DNA of 64,000 bases from Rhododendron vialii. Its lineage: Eukaryota > Streptophyta > Magnoliopsida > Ericales > Ericaceae. The notes under the pieces are model-generated. The model saw only the letters and a list, made by a program, of their open reading frames with translations. It searched no databases and was not told the origin of the DNA. The stretch lies in NCBI RefSeq assembly GCF_030253575.1, contig NC_080568.1:28664001-28728000 (forward strand), read 5' to 3'. How positions within the stretch are numbered: the stretch's first letter is position 1; each line of letters begins with the position of its first letter. Positions 1 to 11,656 of this stretch are shown piece after piece. The position numbers and the translations under genes were made by a program.

Positions 1-2840
1 AAAGAATTCGCCAAGTACCGCTCTCTGAGACCCAACCTTGACCCTATTCCTCTTCTCTCCAACGGCTCGGCTCAATCTCCGGCCAAGCCTGAGCCATTCG
101 ACGGGGAAGACGGTGGTGGGGCCTGTGGGCCCGTGGAGAGTGTTTTGGACGGTCTGGTGAGCACCATACTGTCGCAGAACACCACCGATTTGAACTCTCA
201 GAGGGCTTTTGCTTCTCTCAAATCTGCTTTTCCTACTTGGGAAGATGTGAGTTTTGCAATTCTTTTTTTTGGTTGAATTGGTAGTAGTAATTTGGGCGAT
301 CTTGCTCCTATATTTTCATGGGTTGTGTTTGTTTGGGTTGGTTCGTTTTGTGATTTGGGTTAATTGGTACTTGTCAGTTTAATATGTTTGTGATTATTGG
401 TGCCTATATTTTCATGTGTTTTATTGGTTTTGACTGTTGCATAAGTTTTGGCTTGGTGAATATACCTTGCTACCCTCCCTTAGAAGGGAGAGGTCCTGAG
501 TTCAAGTCCTCATGAATGAGGTGTTCGACTCCCGTAGTAACTACTAACCACTAACATCTTATCATTTTGCCAAAAAGAAAAAAATTATAATACTGGCATA
601 GAATCGAAAGGAAGGTTTTTTGGGACTGTTTATATAAGTCATTTTCATGGCTTTTACTCATTTCCAAGGAATTAAGCTTATAAAGCATGGCAAAATCAGA
701 ACAAAAAGGTTCACCAATTGCTTATACCTAATCGTCCTTATAATCACAATTTAATGGGTTTCCATGAGTGATTTGATTTGGCTTGATTGATGAGGATCAA
801 TAAAGGGAATTTGTTGTTTCTGAGCTACATTTTGATGAGCTTCTCTTCTTGCTGGTTTAAGGTTTTTGAGGCTGAATCAAAAGCTTTGGAGAATGCCATA
901 AGATGTGGAGGTTTAGCCCCGACCAAGGCCGCTTGCATAAAGAATTTGTTGAGTTGCTTGCTTGAGAAGAAAGGCAAACTATGCTTGGAATACCTGCGAG
1001 AATTGTCAGTTGATGAAATCAAGACCGAACTCTCTTTATTTAAGGGAATTGGCCCCAAAACAGTAATATTTTTTTAATCCCTACATGTTTTCCGTTCACA
1101 TTGACATATATTCTTTCACTTATTGATGAATTATATGATTTCAAAGTGACATTTTCTGTTGTTTAGATATTTTTAGCCGGTATCCAAATATTTTTTTAGG
1201 AATACATGACTGCTAATTTTACGGCATAAGCTTGGATGCTTTCCTTTCTGTTCCTCTTTGATTGCTCATTATTTATAGCATTTTGGATGTTCAACCTGCT
1301 TGAGGAGCATTTGCGTGCTAGTGAGAATGAAATCAATTTATTTGTTTGAAATGGGCATATAGCTTGTGAGTACATCTTTTTTATGTGATAATTTGGCTGC
1401 CCATTGCACGTTCTTGTCAAGTGGTTCCAGAGTATGGTGCTTTTGAACTCTATTTTGGTCCAAATGTGGCAACGGGTCACCTGCAAGGGAAAATTTTAGT
1501 CCTATTGCCCCAGAACCGATAAGAAGATTGGGTTTCCTCCTGGATCTTAATGACCAACTCAAAACTCTACAAGCCATTCGTGCTCTTCTTGTGGTGAAAA
1601 ATAGCTAGAGTTGGTAGTATTGAACGAATGCAAAGTCCTGTATTGAAAAAAGGGAATCAAAAGTACTCAAAACAACTATTGAACTCGTATGATAAACAGA
1701 GCTTACTTAATACCGAAAAGGTGAACTTCTGTGGGAAACAGACTTGAATTATTTGTTGGGAAACAGTCTTTGCTTAACCACATTTGATCTACTCCTTGCC
1801 TCCTTGGAGTTCTCAGTCAACTTGGCATAGTCCAATGCAACTGAGATTGGCTGCAAAACTTGAAGAATTTGGCTAGAATCTCCCTCCTGTGCAGAAATAA
1901 CATTGTTTTTTCCCCCTCTGTTTAGTTTTTACAATGTTTATTGGTTTGGACAACGTGTTGTTTAGAACGTAAGATTTTCTTCTAATAAGCAATTCTTTTA
2001 AAGCAAATTGCTGTGACAACATATGGGAACCCCCTCATATTAGAATCTAGGTGTCTATCAGAACATATCGAAGGGCACCCCTGGGCACGCGGCTCTTGGG
2101 TCTTGGCAGTGCGGGTTTTGGAAGTGTTAGATGTACTTGACCTTACCCTTGCATGCAGAGACGTGGTTTCTGTGTTTCAATCCATGACTTCCGGGTCACT
2201 ATAGAGCAATGTTGCTTTGTTCATGCGGCCATGTGGGTACACACATAAACATGATAGACTATATGTACCCCGTTAAGATATGGCAAGAAGAGCATTGCCA
2301 ATGTGAAGTTGAAAGAAATAAGTTCGGGTGTGGTGATAAAAAATTGAGCTATACGTGTAAAAAAAAAAATATTATGAACAACCCAAATAGTTGGGTATAA
2401 GTGCTATTTAGTTGATATATGAATCTTTCTATTGTCAAATTTCATAATAGAAGTATGATGTCAGGTGGCTTGTGTCTTGATGTTCCAACTTCAGCAAGAT
2501 GATTTCCCAGTGGACACACATGTAAGCATAATATTCTTGCAATACCCCTTTTTTGCTGATGGAAGGAAATAATTTTGAAGTATCTAAACAGGTTTTTCAG
2601 ATCGCTAAGGCTGTTGGTTGGGTACCGGAACAGGCGGACACCAAAAAGACATACCTCCATCTCAATCGACGAATTCCAAATGAACTAAAGTTTGATCTGA
2701 ACTGCCTTTTATTCACACATGGTAAGCTGTGTCAGCAATGCACAAAGGGAGGAGGTACTAAGCAAAAAAGAGAATCCGATGACAATTCTTGCCCTCTTTT
2801 AAGTTACTGCAACATTTCGAAATCAGAATTCAATAGTTAA
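1..2840 (+). CDS. HhH-GPD base-excision DNA glycosylase (endonuclease III-like), 5' partial
   Basis: Four exons are seen: 1-246, 862-1062, 2465-2521 and 2592-2840. All introns are phase 0 with GT-AG ends, giving 250 residues. The start codon lies before the window. Family knowledge: such enzymes remove damaged bases and start base-excision repair in nucleus or organelles. The sequence shows the substrate-domain helix SILSQNTTD-type segment (VSTILSQNTTD), the helix-hairpin-helix LSLFKGIGPKT with the catalytic lysine, and VDTHV with the catalytic aspartate. The hairpin is split by intron 2, so no exon alone carries the whole active site. The C-terminus is cysteine-rich (LCQQC, then SCPLLSYC) but does not match the classic C-x6-C-x2-C-x5-C iron-sulfur spacing. 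It resembles Arabidopsis At3g47830, a glycosylase-superfamily protein, rather than the much larger DEMETER/ROS1 demethylases. The family call is firm; the substrate is unknown. Confidence 0.9.
440..560 (+). repeat. Possible tRNA-derived SINE fragment in glycosylase intron 1
   Basis: Within the 615-bp first intron there is a box-B-like motif, GAGTTCAAGTCC (about 498-509), in a tRNA-like context ending in an A-rich stretch near 580. No clear box A or target duplication was found, so this is a weak call. Confidence 0.3.
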
Positions 2841-4505
2841 ACATGGTGTTATCTAATTCCTTTGCTTGAGTTCATTCATCTTTTTTTGCTACTATCTTTA
2901 TTCAAGTTTATTTGGTCTTTCTATATCCTGATTCAAAAAAAAAAAATAGCAAAAAAAGAGTTTGGGTAGATTAATTAAAGAAAGAAAATTTGCCTAGTAG
3001 ATAAAATGAAACTAAGAATTTGGGTAAAGTGATCGAAAGCTTTTAATGGAATAGCATCACATTCGAATAGTTTAAAGGATGTGGGCCAATGAGGCAGCTA
3101 GGATTGCAGACAGATAGCCCAGGCAAAACCTTTACCTTTTAAAAATAGAGTGGATTTAGCAGCAGATGCATGCTTTTGAACATTTGCATGGTCTATTGGT
3201 ACACTCAGATATCGCTTTAGACCCTGATTGGTGCATACCCGTATGCGGTGTGTCATCACCCTCTTCCGATTAAGATTACCTCCGTATTTCAGCTACTGAA
3301 TTATACTCCTAGTTCAAGAGTTTCCAGTTTTGTGCGTATCTTTTGCACTTGTACCGAACGCTGGTAATTTTAAATCGTTTAAAGCGTATGGTCATAAGCT
3401 CCATATATCTGACTTCTCCCCCGATACTTTTTCTTAAAGCGGTTAGATAATATCGTGAAAGATGGTGTGGCAGACCACAACCTGTGGATCATTTTTACCT
3501 GGAAGAGATGATGATGTGGTTCTAATATCGGCCATTCCTTATTGTAATCGGTTAATATGTAATGCGACGGGCAATACTTCGGATGCAATTTCTAGTTCAC
3601 CAGTATATCGGCCATTTTGGATTATCAGCAATTTGTGTAACTTTTTATTGTTTCTCTGCTTTGGTTTTATATTCGTTTTTCCTTTTTTTGATTGTTCACT
3701 TCCCCTTTTTATTCGGTCCTTCTAAAACACCATTGCCTGTCTGACATGTGGATGAAATGGAGTAATTTTTTTTGAGGACATTTTGATTTAGTGCATACTC
3801 CGAACATTCTGGAAAACACTTGTTCTGTGTTTATTCTCACTATTCTTTCTTTCGGATGAATCGTGTCAATTGCTTTTCATCAACCAGAACTAGTTTAGGT
3901 TGCGTTCTTGTAAACACACCCTATTTCCTTCATTTAATACTGTTTGATTGCAAAGGCTTGATAGCTCGATATTTCATGACCTTAAGCTCAGTCTTGAGAG
4001 CTCGAGATTGACTTGCATGTTTCACGAGCCAACTCAATTTTATCATGACCACAAAACTTCAAATGCATGTGAGCCGAGCTTGAACAACTAGTATTTAAAA
4101 ATTCTCAAGCTCGAGCCGAGCTTGAACACGTGTAATAAAAATTCGAGCCAAACCTGAGCAATACTAATATATTTTGGCTTGTTTGGCTTGAATAACATTC
4201 TTAGACGTGAACATCGCATAAAGGATATCGAAGATTATTTTGGATTAAGAAACAGAAATCAAAATAATTAATCACAATTATTTAAAAAGAACAAAAAAAC
4301 AGAGAGATATACTCAAAAACTCTCAACAAATTATATTGTGTTCCATTTGTAGATCTACACAAGCATTTCTTCCTTTTTAAATACAAGCATTCTAAATGCA
4401 GTCAAATCGTGTATAGTGTAACGAAACAAATAACTGTATGATCTGCAAATGATCACATCCCCATGGCTCTCTTCGAAACCACCAACAATTTTCCTGATAA
4501 TTTTA
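2841..4505. other. Intergenic region between glycosylase and peroxidase 3' ends
   Basis: The two genes converge here. I see no coding exon. At 3970-4160 there is a stretch of reiterated GAGCTCGAG/GAGCCGAGCTTGA words of the kind left by degraded hAT-type MITEs; the same word type recurs at about 11280-11340 and 46030-46150. The rest is AT-rich and likely holds the 3' UTRs of both genes. Confidence 0.5.
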
Positions 4506-5540
4506 TCAGTTGATCCTATCGCACCGGACCCTCACCTCGCCGTGCTTCCCGGTCTTGACTCCGGTAACGCTAGTTTTCACCATGGCTTCGACAAACGTCT
4601 GGAAGAACGCCGCCTGGTCGGCCGCAAACTTGTCCACTATCGGCTTTGTTCTCGGGTCGTTTATCAGCGCCTGGTCCGAAGCCAGAAGCCCCAGCCCGTT
4701 CTTCAAGTTCTTGAAGTACATGTTGTCGAAGTTTCCGGGTGTCAAGGGATCGTTGAACGCTGCGATTGTCGGGTTGGCCTGGTAGTTGGCACACATCTTT
4801 TTCAAGCGATCTGCGAATCTAGGGTTGAGCGAAGGGTCGACGCCTGATTGCGACGGGTAGGTGAAGATCCGGTTGCTGAACTCCTTGCAGTGTGAGAATC
4901 CAATCGTGTGTCCACCGCCGGTTAACGCCACCATTTCTTCAATGGTGAATCCCTTCTCCTTGAACATCTCGATCATTCGCTCCATTGAGGTGTTAGTCCT
5001 AGCTAGGTTAGCTTCAACGTGCGAAGCCATGGACACGAGCCCGTCTTTCCGGCCCAATTGGATGGGGATGAAGGGTCCGCCGACGAACTTTACGAGGTTT
5101 CTGGTCGCGAGGGCGAGTATGTCTGCGCAAGAGACGACGTTCGGGCAGGCGAGCTCGAGGGCGCTCTTGGCACGCGTCACGAGGTCAAAGGCATCGCCGG
5201 CGAGGGACTGGTTGATGTCGTAGTCCTTCTCCGCCTGGTTGGAGGGGGTGGAGGAGATGAGGACGGAGGCGTCGCATCCCTCGACCATGCAGTCGTGGAA
5301 GAAGGTGCGGAGGACGGCGGCAGCGGTGGTAGGGTTGGTGCTCTGCTTGGCGTAGACGGTGTCCTGCATGATCTGGTCGAACTTGGGACACGTCTTGGCG
5401 TAGTAATTGGCGGTGAGCTTGGGTGGCGTGGTGTGGCGGTGGTGCCCGGCGCCCTTGTTGGGCAATTTTATGGCGGATTGAGCGATGACGGCGCCGAAGA
5501 GAGAAGAGAGAAATAGAAACAAAATGAATAGCGAAGCCAT
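4506..5540 (-). CDS. Class III secretory peroxidase (PRX31/41/65-like), intronless
   Basis: A single exon encodes 344 residues, the usual length for the family. Residues 1-20 form a signal peptide (MASLFILFLFLSSLFGAVIA), so the product should enter the secretory pathway and act in the cell wall or vacuole, oxidising phenolics with hydrogen peroxide. Distal heme residues are in LRTFFHDC (Arg and catalytic His). The proximal heme ligand is in GHTIGFSHC. The eight cysteines expected for four disulfides are all present (KTC, HDC, EGC, LAC, VSC, SHC, KMC, RC). Arabidopsis peroxidases 31, 41 and 65 also lack introns and share RNLVKxVGGP and FSHCKEFSNRIF, so this belongs to that subgroup. Odd: the proximal motif reads VALTGGGHTIG, one glycine longer than the usual VALSGAHTIG or VALSGGHTIG. 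Two N-x-S/T sites (NQS, NTS) fit glycosylation. The ATG is the first in frame before the signal peptide. Confidence 0.96.
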   Translation of the reverse strand: MASLFILFLFLSSLFGAVIAQSAIKLPNKGAGHHRHTTPPKLTANYYAKTCPKFDQIMQDTVYAKQSTNPTTAAAVLRTFFHDCMVEGCDASVLISSTPSNQAEKDYDINQSLAGDAFDLVTRAKSALELACPNVVSCADILALATRNLVKFVGGPFIPIQLGRKDGLVSMASHVEANLARTNTSMERMIEMFKEKGFTIEEMVALTGGGHTIGFSHCKEFSNRIFTYPSQSGVDPSLNPRFADRLKKMCANYQANPTIAAFNDPLTPGNFDNMYFKNLKNGLGLLASDQALINDPRTKPIVDKFAADQAAFFQTFVEAMVKTSVTGVKTGKHGEVRVRCDRIN

Positions 5541-5725
5541 GGTTGCGGGAGAGGGGAGGGAGAGATCTGCTTCCTCGCGAGGAGGGTGGGGGCGGAGGGG
5601 GAGAAGTCGGAAGCAGATCCTTCTTTGGATATTGGAAACAAGAAGATGAAGAAGGGAGAGGTAAAAAGAAAATCAAGGTGGGGAGGATGGAGAGGTGTGG
5701 AGGAGAGGGATTGTAGGGGAGGGTG

Positions 5726-5733
5726 GATATATT

Positions 5734-5734
<1 letters not shown>
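5726..5734 (-). promoter_or_regulatory. Candidate TATA box of the peroxidase gene
   Basis: On the minus strand the sequence reads TAAATATATCC, about 190 bp before the ATG and directly downstream of the long CT tract. This would give a 5' leader of about 150 nt rich in CT and CCTCC. Position and sequence are the only support. Confidence 0.45.

Positions 5735-5812
<78 letters not shown>
5735..5812. repeat. (AG)39 microsatellite upstream of the peroxidase
   Basis: An uninterrupted AG run of about 78 bp, read as (CT)39 in the direction of the peroxidase. It abuts the candidate TATA box. Such GAGA tracts are known binding sites for BASIC PENTACYSTEINE factors. A tract this long is expected to vary in length between individuals. 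Confidence 0.97.
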
Positions 5813-5817
<5 letters not shown>

Positions 5818-6010
5818 GTGTTGAGACGTAGGTATAGAATACATTTGTGTTGGTTTTGTGCATGATCAAATTAAGAACATGCATGCATGGTTGAAATTTT
5901 GGACGTGAGCATGGAATCCGGTGGACCCGCTAGAGACACCCTTTGTTGTAGCTTGGCATCTCTCTGTGGCAGAATTTAGTGTATGCATATAGAGATTAAT
6001 AGAAGAGTAG

Positions 6011-6208
6011 AGGGAATTGATTTTCGCACTCACCTTTTATCTAAATGCAATTTTTTTTTTAATTTTGTAGTGATGTGAAGTTACAAAATAACCCTTCATA
6101 TATATTTTTCTTCACACATGAAAAGAGTAAATCATGTAATTTTATATCACTACAAAACAAAAAATGGAATGCACTTGGACAAAAGGGGAGTGTGAAAATC
6201 AATTTTCA
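6011..6208. repeat. Foldback (MITE-like) element
   Basis: Inverted arms at about 6015-6085 and 6136-6204. The outer words are AATTGATTTTCGCACTC on the left and GAGTGTGAAAATCAATT on the right, and the inner words are TTTTGTAGTGAT and ATCACTACAAAA. No coding content. Target duplication not determined. Confidence 0.6.
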
Positions 6209-6639
6209 AAAGTAAATTGTAACACTAACTTCATGAGTGAGTTAGTAAGAATGCAAACTTGTCATTCCCGTCCCATAATTTTGTGTGTGTGGTTTTCTTG
6301 TTATCTTTTAATCCAAACAAATCCTGGACTATTGATTTTCCTTTCATGGATACTTTCTTGGTCGACCATTGTATCATATCAACCTGGCCTCATATTCTTA
6401 AAGCTAAAAAATGATACAATCTTTTAGTTAAAACGTAGCAAGATACAAATCAAAGGGGCATTCTCCAGATTAAAACATGGCCGGTCAACATGACCACCAA
6501 AACTAGAATCGCAAAAAAACAGACAACCCAAACAACCTATCTTACTCTTTGAAAAAACGCAAGAACTAAAACATCAAACTAACTCAAAAATCCGAGCTGG
6601 AAGGTGCCAAAGGGAAGAGAGAGCCAGGTTTGGATCTGA

Positions 6640-7140
6640 CTTCCGGACTCCTCTCCATGAACATATGCAAGCTCTAATATCAGTAACAGTTAATTGACTC
6701 CTACAGCTGAACGCTAAGGCTGCAATGTTGAAATATTCTTCTATTGCGCTCACCCCATATATGGTAAATAGCTGCTGCTAGGACAATTTTCGAGACCAAA
6801 CTAGGAAACTGAGAACCACTATGACCGGGTCCCATCCATTCCACAATCTCAGCCAGCCCATTGAATGGACAAGGCACATTGAGTTTAGTCTGCTACCCTC
6901 CAAAACTGCAGAGCATAGGAGCATTGGAAGAAGAGATGAATGTGATTCTCTAATGCATCAGAACAATTAAAGAACACAATGAGCATCCCTGGTGGATAAC
7001 CTGCCCAACACAGCTAACCATTAGATAATGGACCATCTGGGGATAGCATGTTTAAACCAAACAACCTTGTACCAAGCCACAAATTAACCTTGTACCAGTT
7101 GTACTTAATACCCAACTATGGAAGAATGCCCATTTTCCTG
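6640..7140 (-). mobile_element. Dead LINE (L1-like) fragment: zinc-binding region downstream of reverse transcriptase
   Basis: Minus-strand translation, with frameshifts and stops, gives NHIHLFFQCSYALQFWR (about 6880-6955) and then AAAIYHIWGERNRRIFQH (about 6720-6783). These are hallmark pieces of the zf-RVT domain at the end of plant L1-type ORF2 (the HLFFxCxxxxxxW and IWxERNxRxF words). Further fragments upstream of it (about 6980-7130) read LWLGTRLF-like. The reading frame is broken in several places, so the copy is inactive and 5' truncated. Confidence 0.75.
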
Positions 7141-8291
7141 TACATTAGGGAAGTGGAAATTTTGGATAAATAAGCACAACAGATATTCCTAATATCATTG
7201 TATCCGTAGATATTTCATGTAGTAAGGATGGAGAAGATCACGAGATTTTAGAGGACTTTGCATTCATTTTCTCTGATATTGTCCCTCTAAAAAACAACCG
7301 GAGGCACTTTTCTGAAATGAATTACCAAATAGGTTTTCAAATGGCTTGACAGTTGACATTGCACAGATAACAGCTGGTGTTACAGTGTTTGCCTCACGTC
7401 CATGGCAGGCTACAATTGCCAAGCGAGGCAATTTGTTTACCTGCTTGCCGAGTGGGTTGGAATGGCAGAAAACTTGACCTGCTCGGTATTGTTGCCAACG
7501 GGTGTCTTTTACCGAGCCGGTAGGAGATGCTCGATCTGACTAGCCCAAGCAGCTAGCCATACCAGGTTACTAGATGGAAATGGGCTTTGGCAGGACATTT
7601 AGCCATGCTCTCACTGTAGTGGGCAGAACCCGACTATGGCTTGGGCCGAACCCGCTTTGGGCTATTCACCATATATACATATATTTATTTTTGACAAACA
7701 AAATCAACACAGTTATATTAATACAAAAATAAATTACAATGAAAACAACAAAACAAAATATGTACTATATATATGAACACATATATCTATACAAGGCGAC
7801 GTGAACTAGTTATTCTGAAAATGCGAGCAGTTGCTGCTTTGAGCTCGAGTTCAAAAGAGCAGTAAACAAGCAAAATTATATGGGCTGAATTTAGAGGCCA
7901 CAAGGGCGTCATTATCAAGACCACGAGAAGTTGTCCAAGTCAGGTATAAATTTTATAGGAAATTGATGAACAACATCAATTTTATTCGCCGCGAAATCCA
8001 CTTTTCCAGCCGTATGATCAAGTTAATTTTTTTTTCATCACTTAAAATTTCTGCATAATTCAATGGCCAAAAATACACTAGGTGCATAGACTTTTCGGTA
8101 CAGAGGTTTTGAGTGGTTTTTTCCCTCTTCGAAATCTACTTTCACGTGAGATGAAGGAATTCATTGAGTCCCAATCGCGTGGGTAAAATCTCCCCCGTTC
8201 CAATTTTTTCCAGGTGGACTGCCACGCGTGCATCTGTGATCTGTGCAAGATTTTTTGTTTCCATCTATGCTTATTGAGCAGTAAAGATTGC

Positions 8292-8654
8292 GGTACAGCA
8301 AAAAGCTGTACAGCAGCGTGTACAGATGGGTTTTGTGCCCGTCTCAGGTTCCACAAAAATGATCGGAGCCGCTCATTTTGTTCAAAACATATTGTTTTCA
8401 GTTCCTGTAAAAAATCATCTCAATCCGATATCGGTAAAGGTGTTTACAAATCATCCAACTTTGCTTCATAAGGGTTGTGAAGCAAAGTTGGATGATTCGT
8501 AAATGTCTTTACCTATATCGGATTGCGATGATTTTTTACAGGGACTGTAAACAATATGTTTTGAACAAAATGAGCGGCTCCGATCATTTTTGCAGAATCC
8601 GAGACGGACGCAAAACCCATCTGTACATGCTGCTGTACAATTTTTTGCTGTACC
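8292..8654. repeat. Long near-perfect hairpin (arms about 178 bp, loop under 10 bp)
   Basis: The left arm (8292-8468) begins GGTACAGCAAAAAGCTGTAC and the right arm (8478-8654) is its inverted copy ending GCTGTACC. Differences are scattered single bases plus an indel near the outer end. Because the arms match, both strands show related spurious ORFs. A transcript through it would form a long double-stranded stem. It is either a foldback transposon or a young hairpin small-RNA locus. No certain target duplication was found. Confidence 0.85.
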
Positions 8655-9403
8655 ATTAGCAGCTCTCTTGATTTTTTTGCGTAAGCTAGTCGGGAGACAT
8701 GAGTTAGAAATACAAAAACCGTGAACCACCTCAAATTGTTGCGGACACGTCACGTAAACGTGACAAGCTTGTGGACTGTGCCCTCTGCAACGACACACAC
8801 CACGTGATACATGTCATAGAAATGAACCCCCCAGTCCCATATAATTCTCTGAACGCGCGGGCCCATTATCATGGAGAATTTTTTGGGTGCTTCGGACTGT
8901 TTAAATGTGTTTGGGGCGGTTTGAATTTTAGGAAGAAGAAGAGAGTAGAGAGTTGTGGGATGAGTAGAAAGAGAGAATAAATCTAAATCGTCCAAAACAA
9001 AATTTGGGCACCGTCACGTGGTTCTCCAAGGATATTGAATAATTACTCCGTGGTTGGGGATCAAACTATGATGCCCTTGTTTGGTTTGGGACTACCATGC
9101 CCCCATTTTCCCTCAACGGTTGGATCTTTGTTTTTTTTTTTTTGCAACGATTGCTTGAATCTCTCTCTCGTGGTAAGTGTGACCATATATTACAGTAAGT
9201 GCGGCCATACACGGTGCTAAATGTGATAAAGTCAGTTTGTGTGCTAAGTTAAATTGTACTATGTTTTTTATTTTGCGAAAAAATCGTATAACCAACTCGT
9301 TTTTATGGATGGTTTTGATCTAATTAATGCTGAGTATTTTCCAATTGTCCAATCTAACGGTCCATATTTTATATGGGCATCCATGCCCATGAATTGGGGG
9401 ATG

Positions 9404-9546
9404 GTGCTGTGCACCTCCGAGTTGTCGAATCATGCATTTGACGGTTCGGATCTCATCTCGACAATAAACGGCTCTCGATCGTTAGTTGCCGAGATGAGAT
9501 CCGAGACGTTGGATGCATGATCCGACTGCTCAGAGGTGCGCAACAC
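9404..9546. repeat. Foldback MITE with about 60-bp arms
   Basis: The left arm, GTGCTGTGCACCTCCGAG through TCTCATCTCGACAA, pairs with TTGCCGAGATGAGATCCGAG through CAGAGGTGCGCAACAC. The core words (ACGGTTCGGATCTCATCTCG and its inverse) recur in the elements at about 38090 and 50908, so these form one family. Confidence 0.7.
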
Positions 9547-11546
9547 TAACCCGAAGTCCCATGCCCACATAGTCACATACGACTTCGGTTGGTTCATTAA
9601 GCTTTTGGAACCCTAGCCTGAGTAGCCTCCCCGTTTAATGACTTGGTTTGAGAAGTTCGCAGCCTGATATGCCCTAAAGAAAATTAGAAAAACACGTTTT
9701 TCAACCTTTCCAAAACTAGCTAGACTGTAAATCTTTGTGACAGTGAAGCAAAATCTTAAGTCTTAACGTTGGAATTGAATCTCTATATAAAAAAATTATT
9801 ATAAGTGAAAAATATTTACATGATACTCCGCTCCCCGTATGGATATAGTTACAAGGATAAGGTTACGCGTGTTTATGCATAAACACAAGTAAAAAGAAGA
9901 AGAAGTTACGATGAGAGTCTATCTGTGTTTATGCATATCATTCATTTTTTGATAGCTGTTGACACATTATTGTTACAATGTGCATCATTCATTTTTTGAA
10001 ACGCGATTTTATCATTTGTATTAAATAAAAAGTTACCTATAAATCACTAGGTGCCTAATCGGATCATGCGAAATTTTGGTTTTCTTATTTGAAAGTTGGG
10101 GCCTTCCCCATCCCCGCCACTAGTTTTTTTTTTTTGTCATTCCTTAAACTTAAACCTAATCTACTCTATCCTATGAGACTTGCGGAGGGAGATGGATGTT
10201 TACGAGAATTGAACCCTACCCGTGTCCCATAAGCATGGAAGTATAAGGGATGCACCAACTGCACTTCACTCCATTTGCAGCCCCGCCACTAGTTACAAGA
10301 CACCCCATTCGAAAACTTAAACATCAAGTGAAGCACCAAATTTGGCATGGTAATTCGTTACGAAATCAGTAATACAGTACTATATATACCAACAAATATG
10401 AAGAGATTTTTCTTCCTTCTCCTCCGCAATCATCTTTGGCAACTTGACTTGATTAATGTACATTCAAAAATGGTTGTCCTTGTCAATTTGTTAAGGAAGT
10501 TTCCCATGAAGCTTAGGTCATTGGTCCTGGTTGTTTGCTTCATTTTTAAGACAAAGAAGGTACACGCACTCATTTTTGGATTTTAAGCCCACCATTCGTC
10601 TCAACAAATTGAGAAATCTTTGGCCGTCGAGCGGATACCACGTGGCGGTACCTGTCGGCAATCCCAACAATTATTAGTTTGAGAATTTGGAAATATTATC
10701 AAATAATCCTACTGTTAACAAAGAACATGTAAAGAGTTTACCTCAACGGTAGTTGAACGTCATCCCCAAGGGAGGTTCTCCATTTTTATCTTTGAAAACT
10801 GTATTCCAATCCAAATCACATAATGCGCAAGTAGGTGCGGAAGTGTGAACGCGAATGTAAAAGTATCTTCCAAAAATCTCCGGAACAACTAAAATTCGAG
10901 AGTGCGAGAATCGAGAACGCGAGCCCGAAACGAGACAAATCAATGTAGCAGGCCAATTAACGTGAAATAAATCATGTTGAGTTATTATTAATTAGCAGGT
11001 GAACAAATCCAAAGATCGTCAACTGGTATCCGCTCGCCACAATTTTCAGGATAGTGTGGCTAGCTTGATAATCTTTTCTTATTCAGTTGACGATGATAAG
11101 TTACATTTTTATTTTTATTTTTTTTGATGTCTTGATTCAAGATTTCAGACATAAAGAGAAAGCATAAGTAAGGTACCAAGAAACACTCCTGAATTAGATA
11201 AAAAAAAAAAAAGTCGAATATTAGAATATTTGTTCGTTAAGATTTTAGCAAACTCAAACTTGTTTTCAATGGAAATTTGTAGAGCCGAGCTCGAGTCGAA
11301 TTTGCCTAGGTTTAAGTCGAACTCGAGCTTGCTCACGAGTCTTGATGATTAAAAAAAAGAAGCAACGATTTATGCTCTCATATCATACAGATCTGGAGGT
11401 GCAAATAAATTTTTTAGAGTTTTCATACACATATAAAATGACAAAAACATATAAAAAATAAGTTTACAGTAATTGTAAACGTTTACACAGTTACAACTTC
11501 TAAGATTTTCATTACTTACATATAGTATTATATAATTTAGGGAAAT

Positions 11547-11656
11547 GATTTTGTCATTCTATTTTTTGTTAACGTCATTCCTCTGTAAGTGTATTTTTAT
11601 ACCAAAAAATACACTTGCAGGAAAGTGACGTTAACAAAAAAAGAAATAGCAAAATC
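11547..11656. repeat. Short hairpin MITE
   Basis: The left arm, GATTTTGTCATTCTATTTTT...AAGTGTATTTTT, and the right arm, AAAAAATACACTTGCAGG...GCAAAATC, are separated by about 6 bp. The sequence is palindromic almost throughout and has no coding content. Confidence 0.65.

Noticed and set aside
475..520. Functional tRNA gene
   Set aside because: There is a box-B-like word but no cloverleaf or acceptor stem.
5185..5884. Long minus-strand ORFs (219 and 138 codons) overlapping the peroxidase start
   Set aside because: They are Leu/Ser runs translated from the CT microsatellite joined to out-of-frame peroxidase sequence; no domain.
8078..8798. Cysteine-rich ORFs on both strands (GTAKSCTAACTDGFC-like) that look like a duplicated peptide gene
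   Set aside because: Their similarity is due to the DNA hairpin at 8292-8654, read from opposite arms; no signal peptide or promoter.
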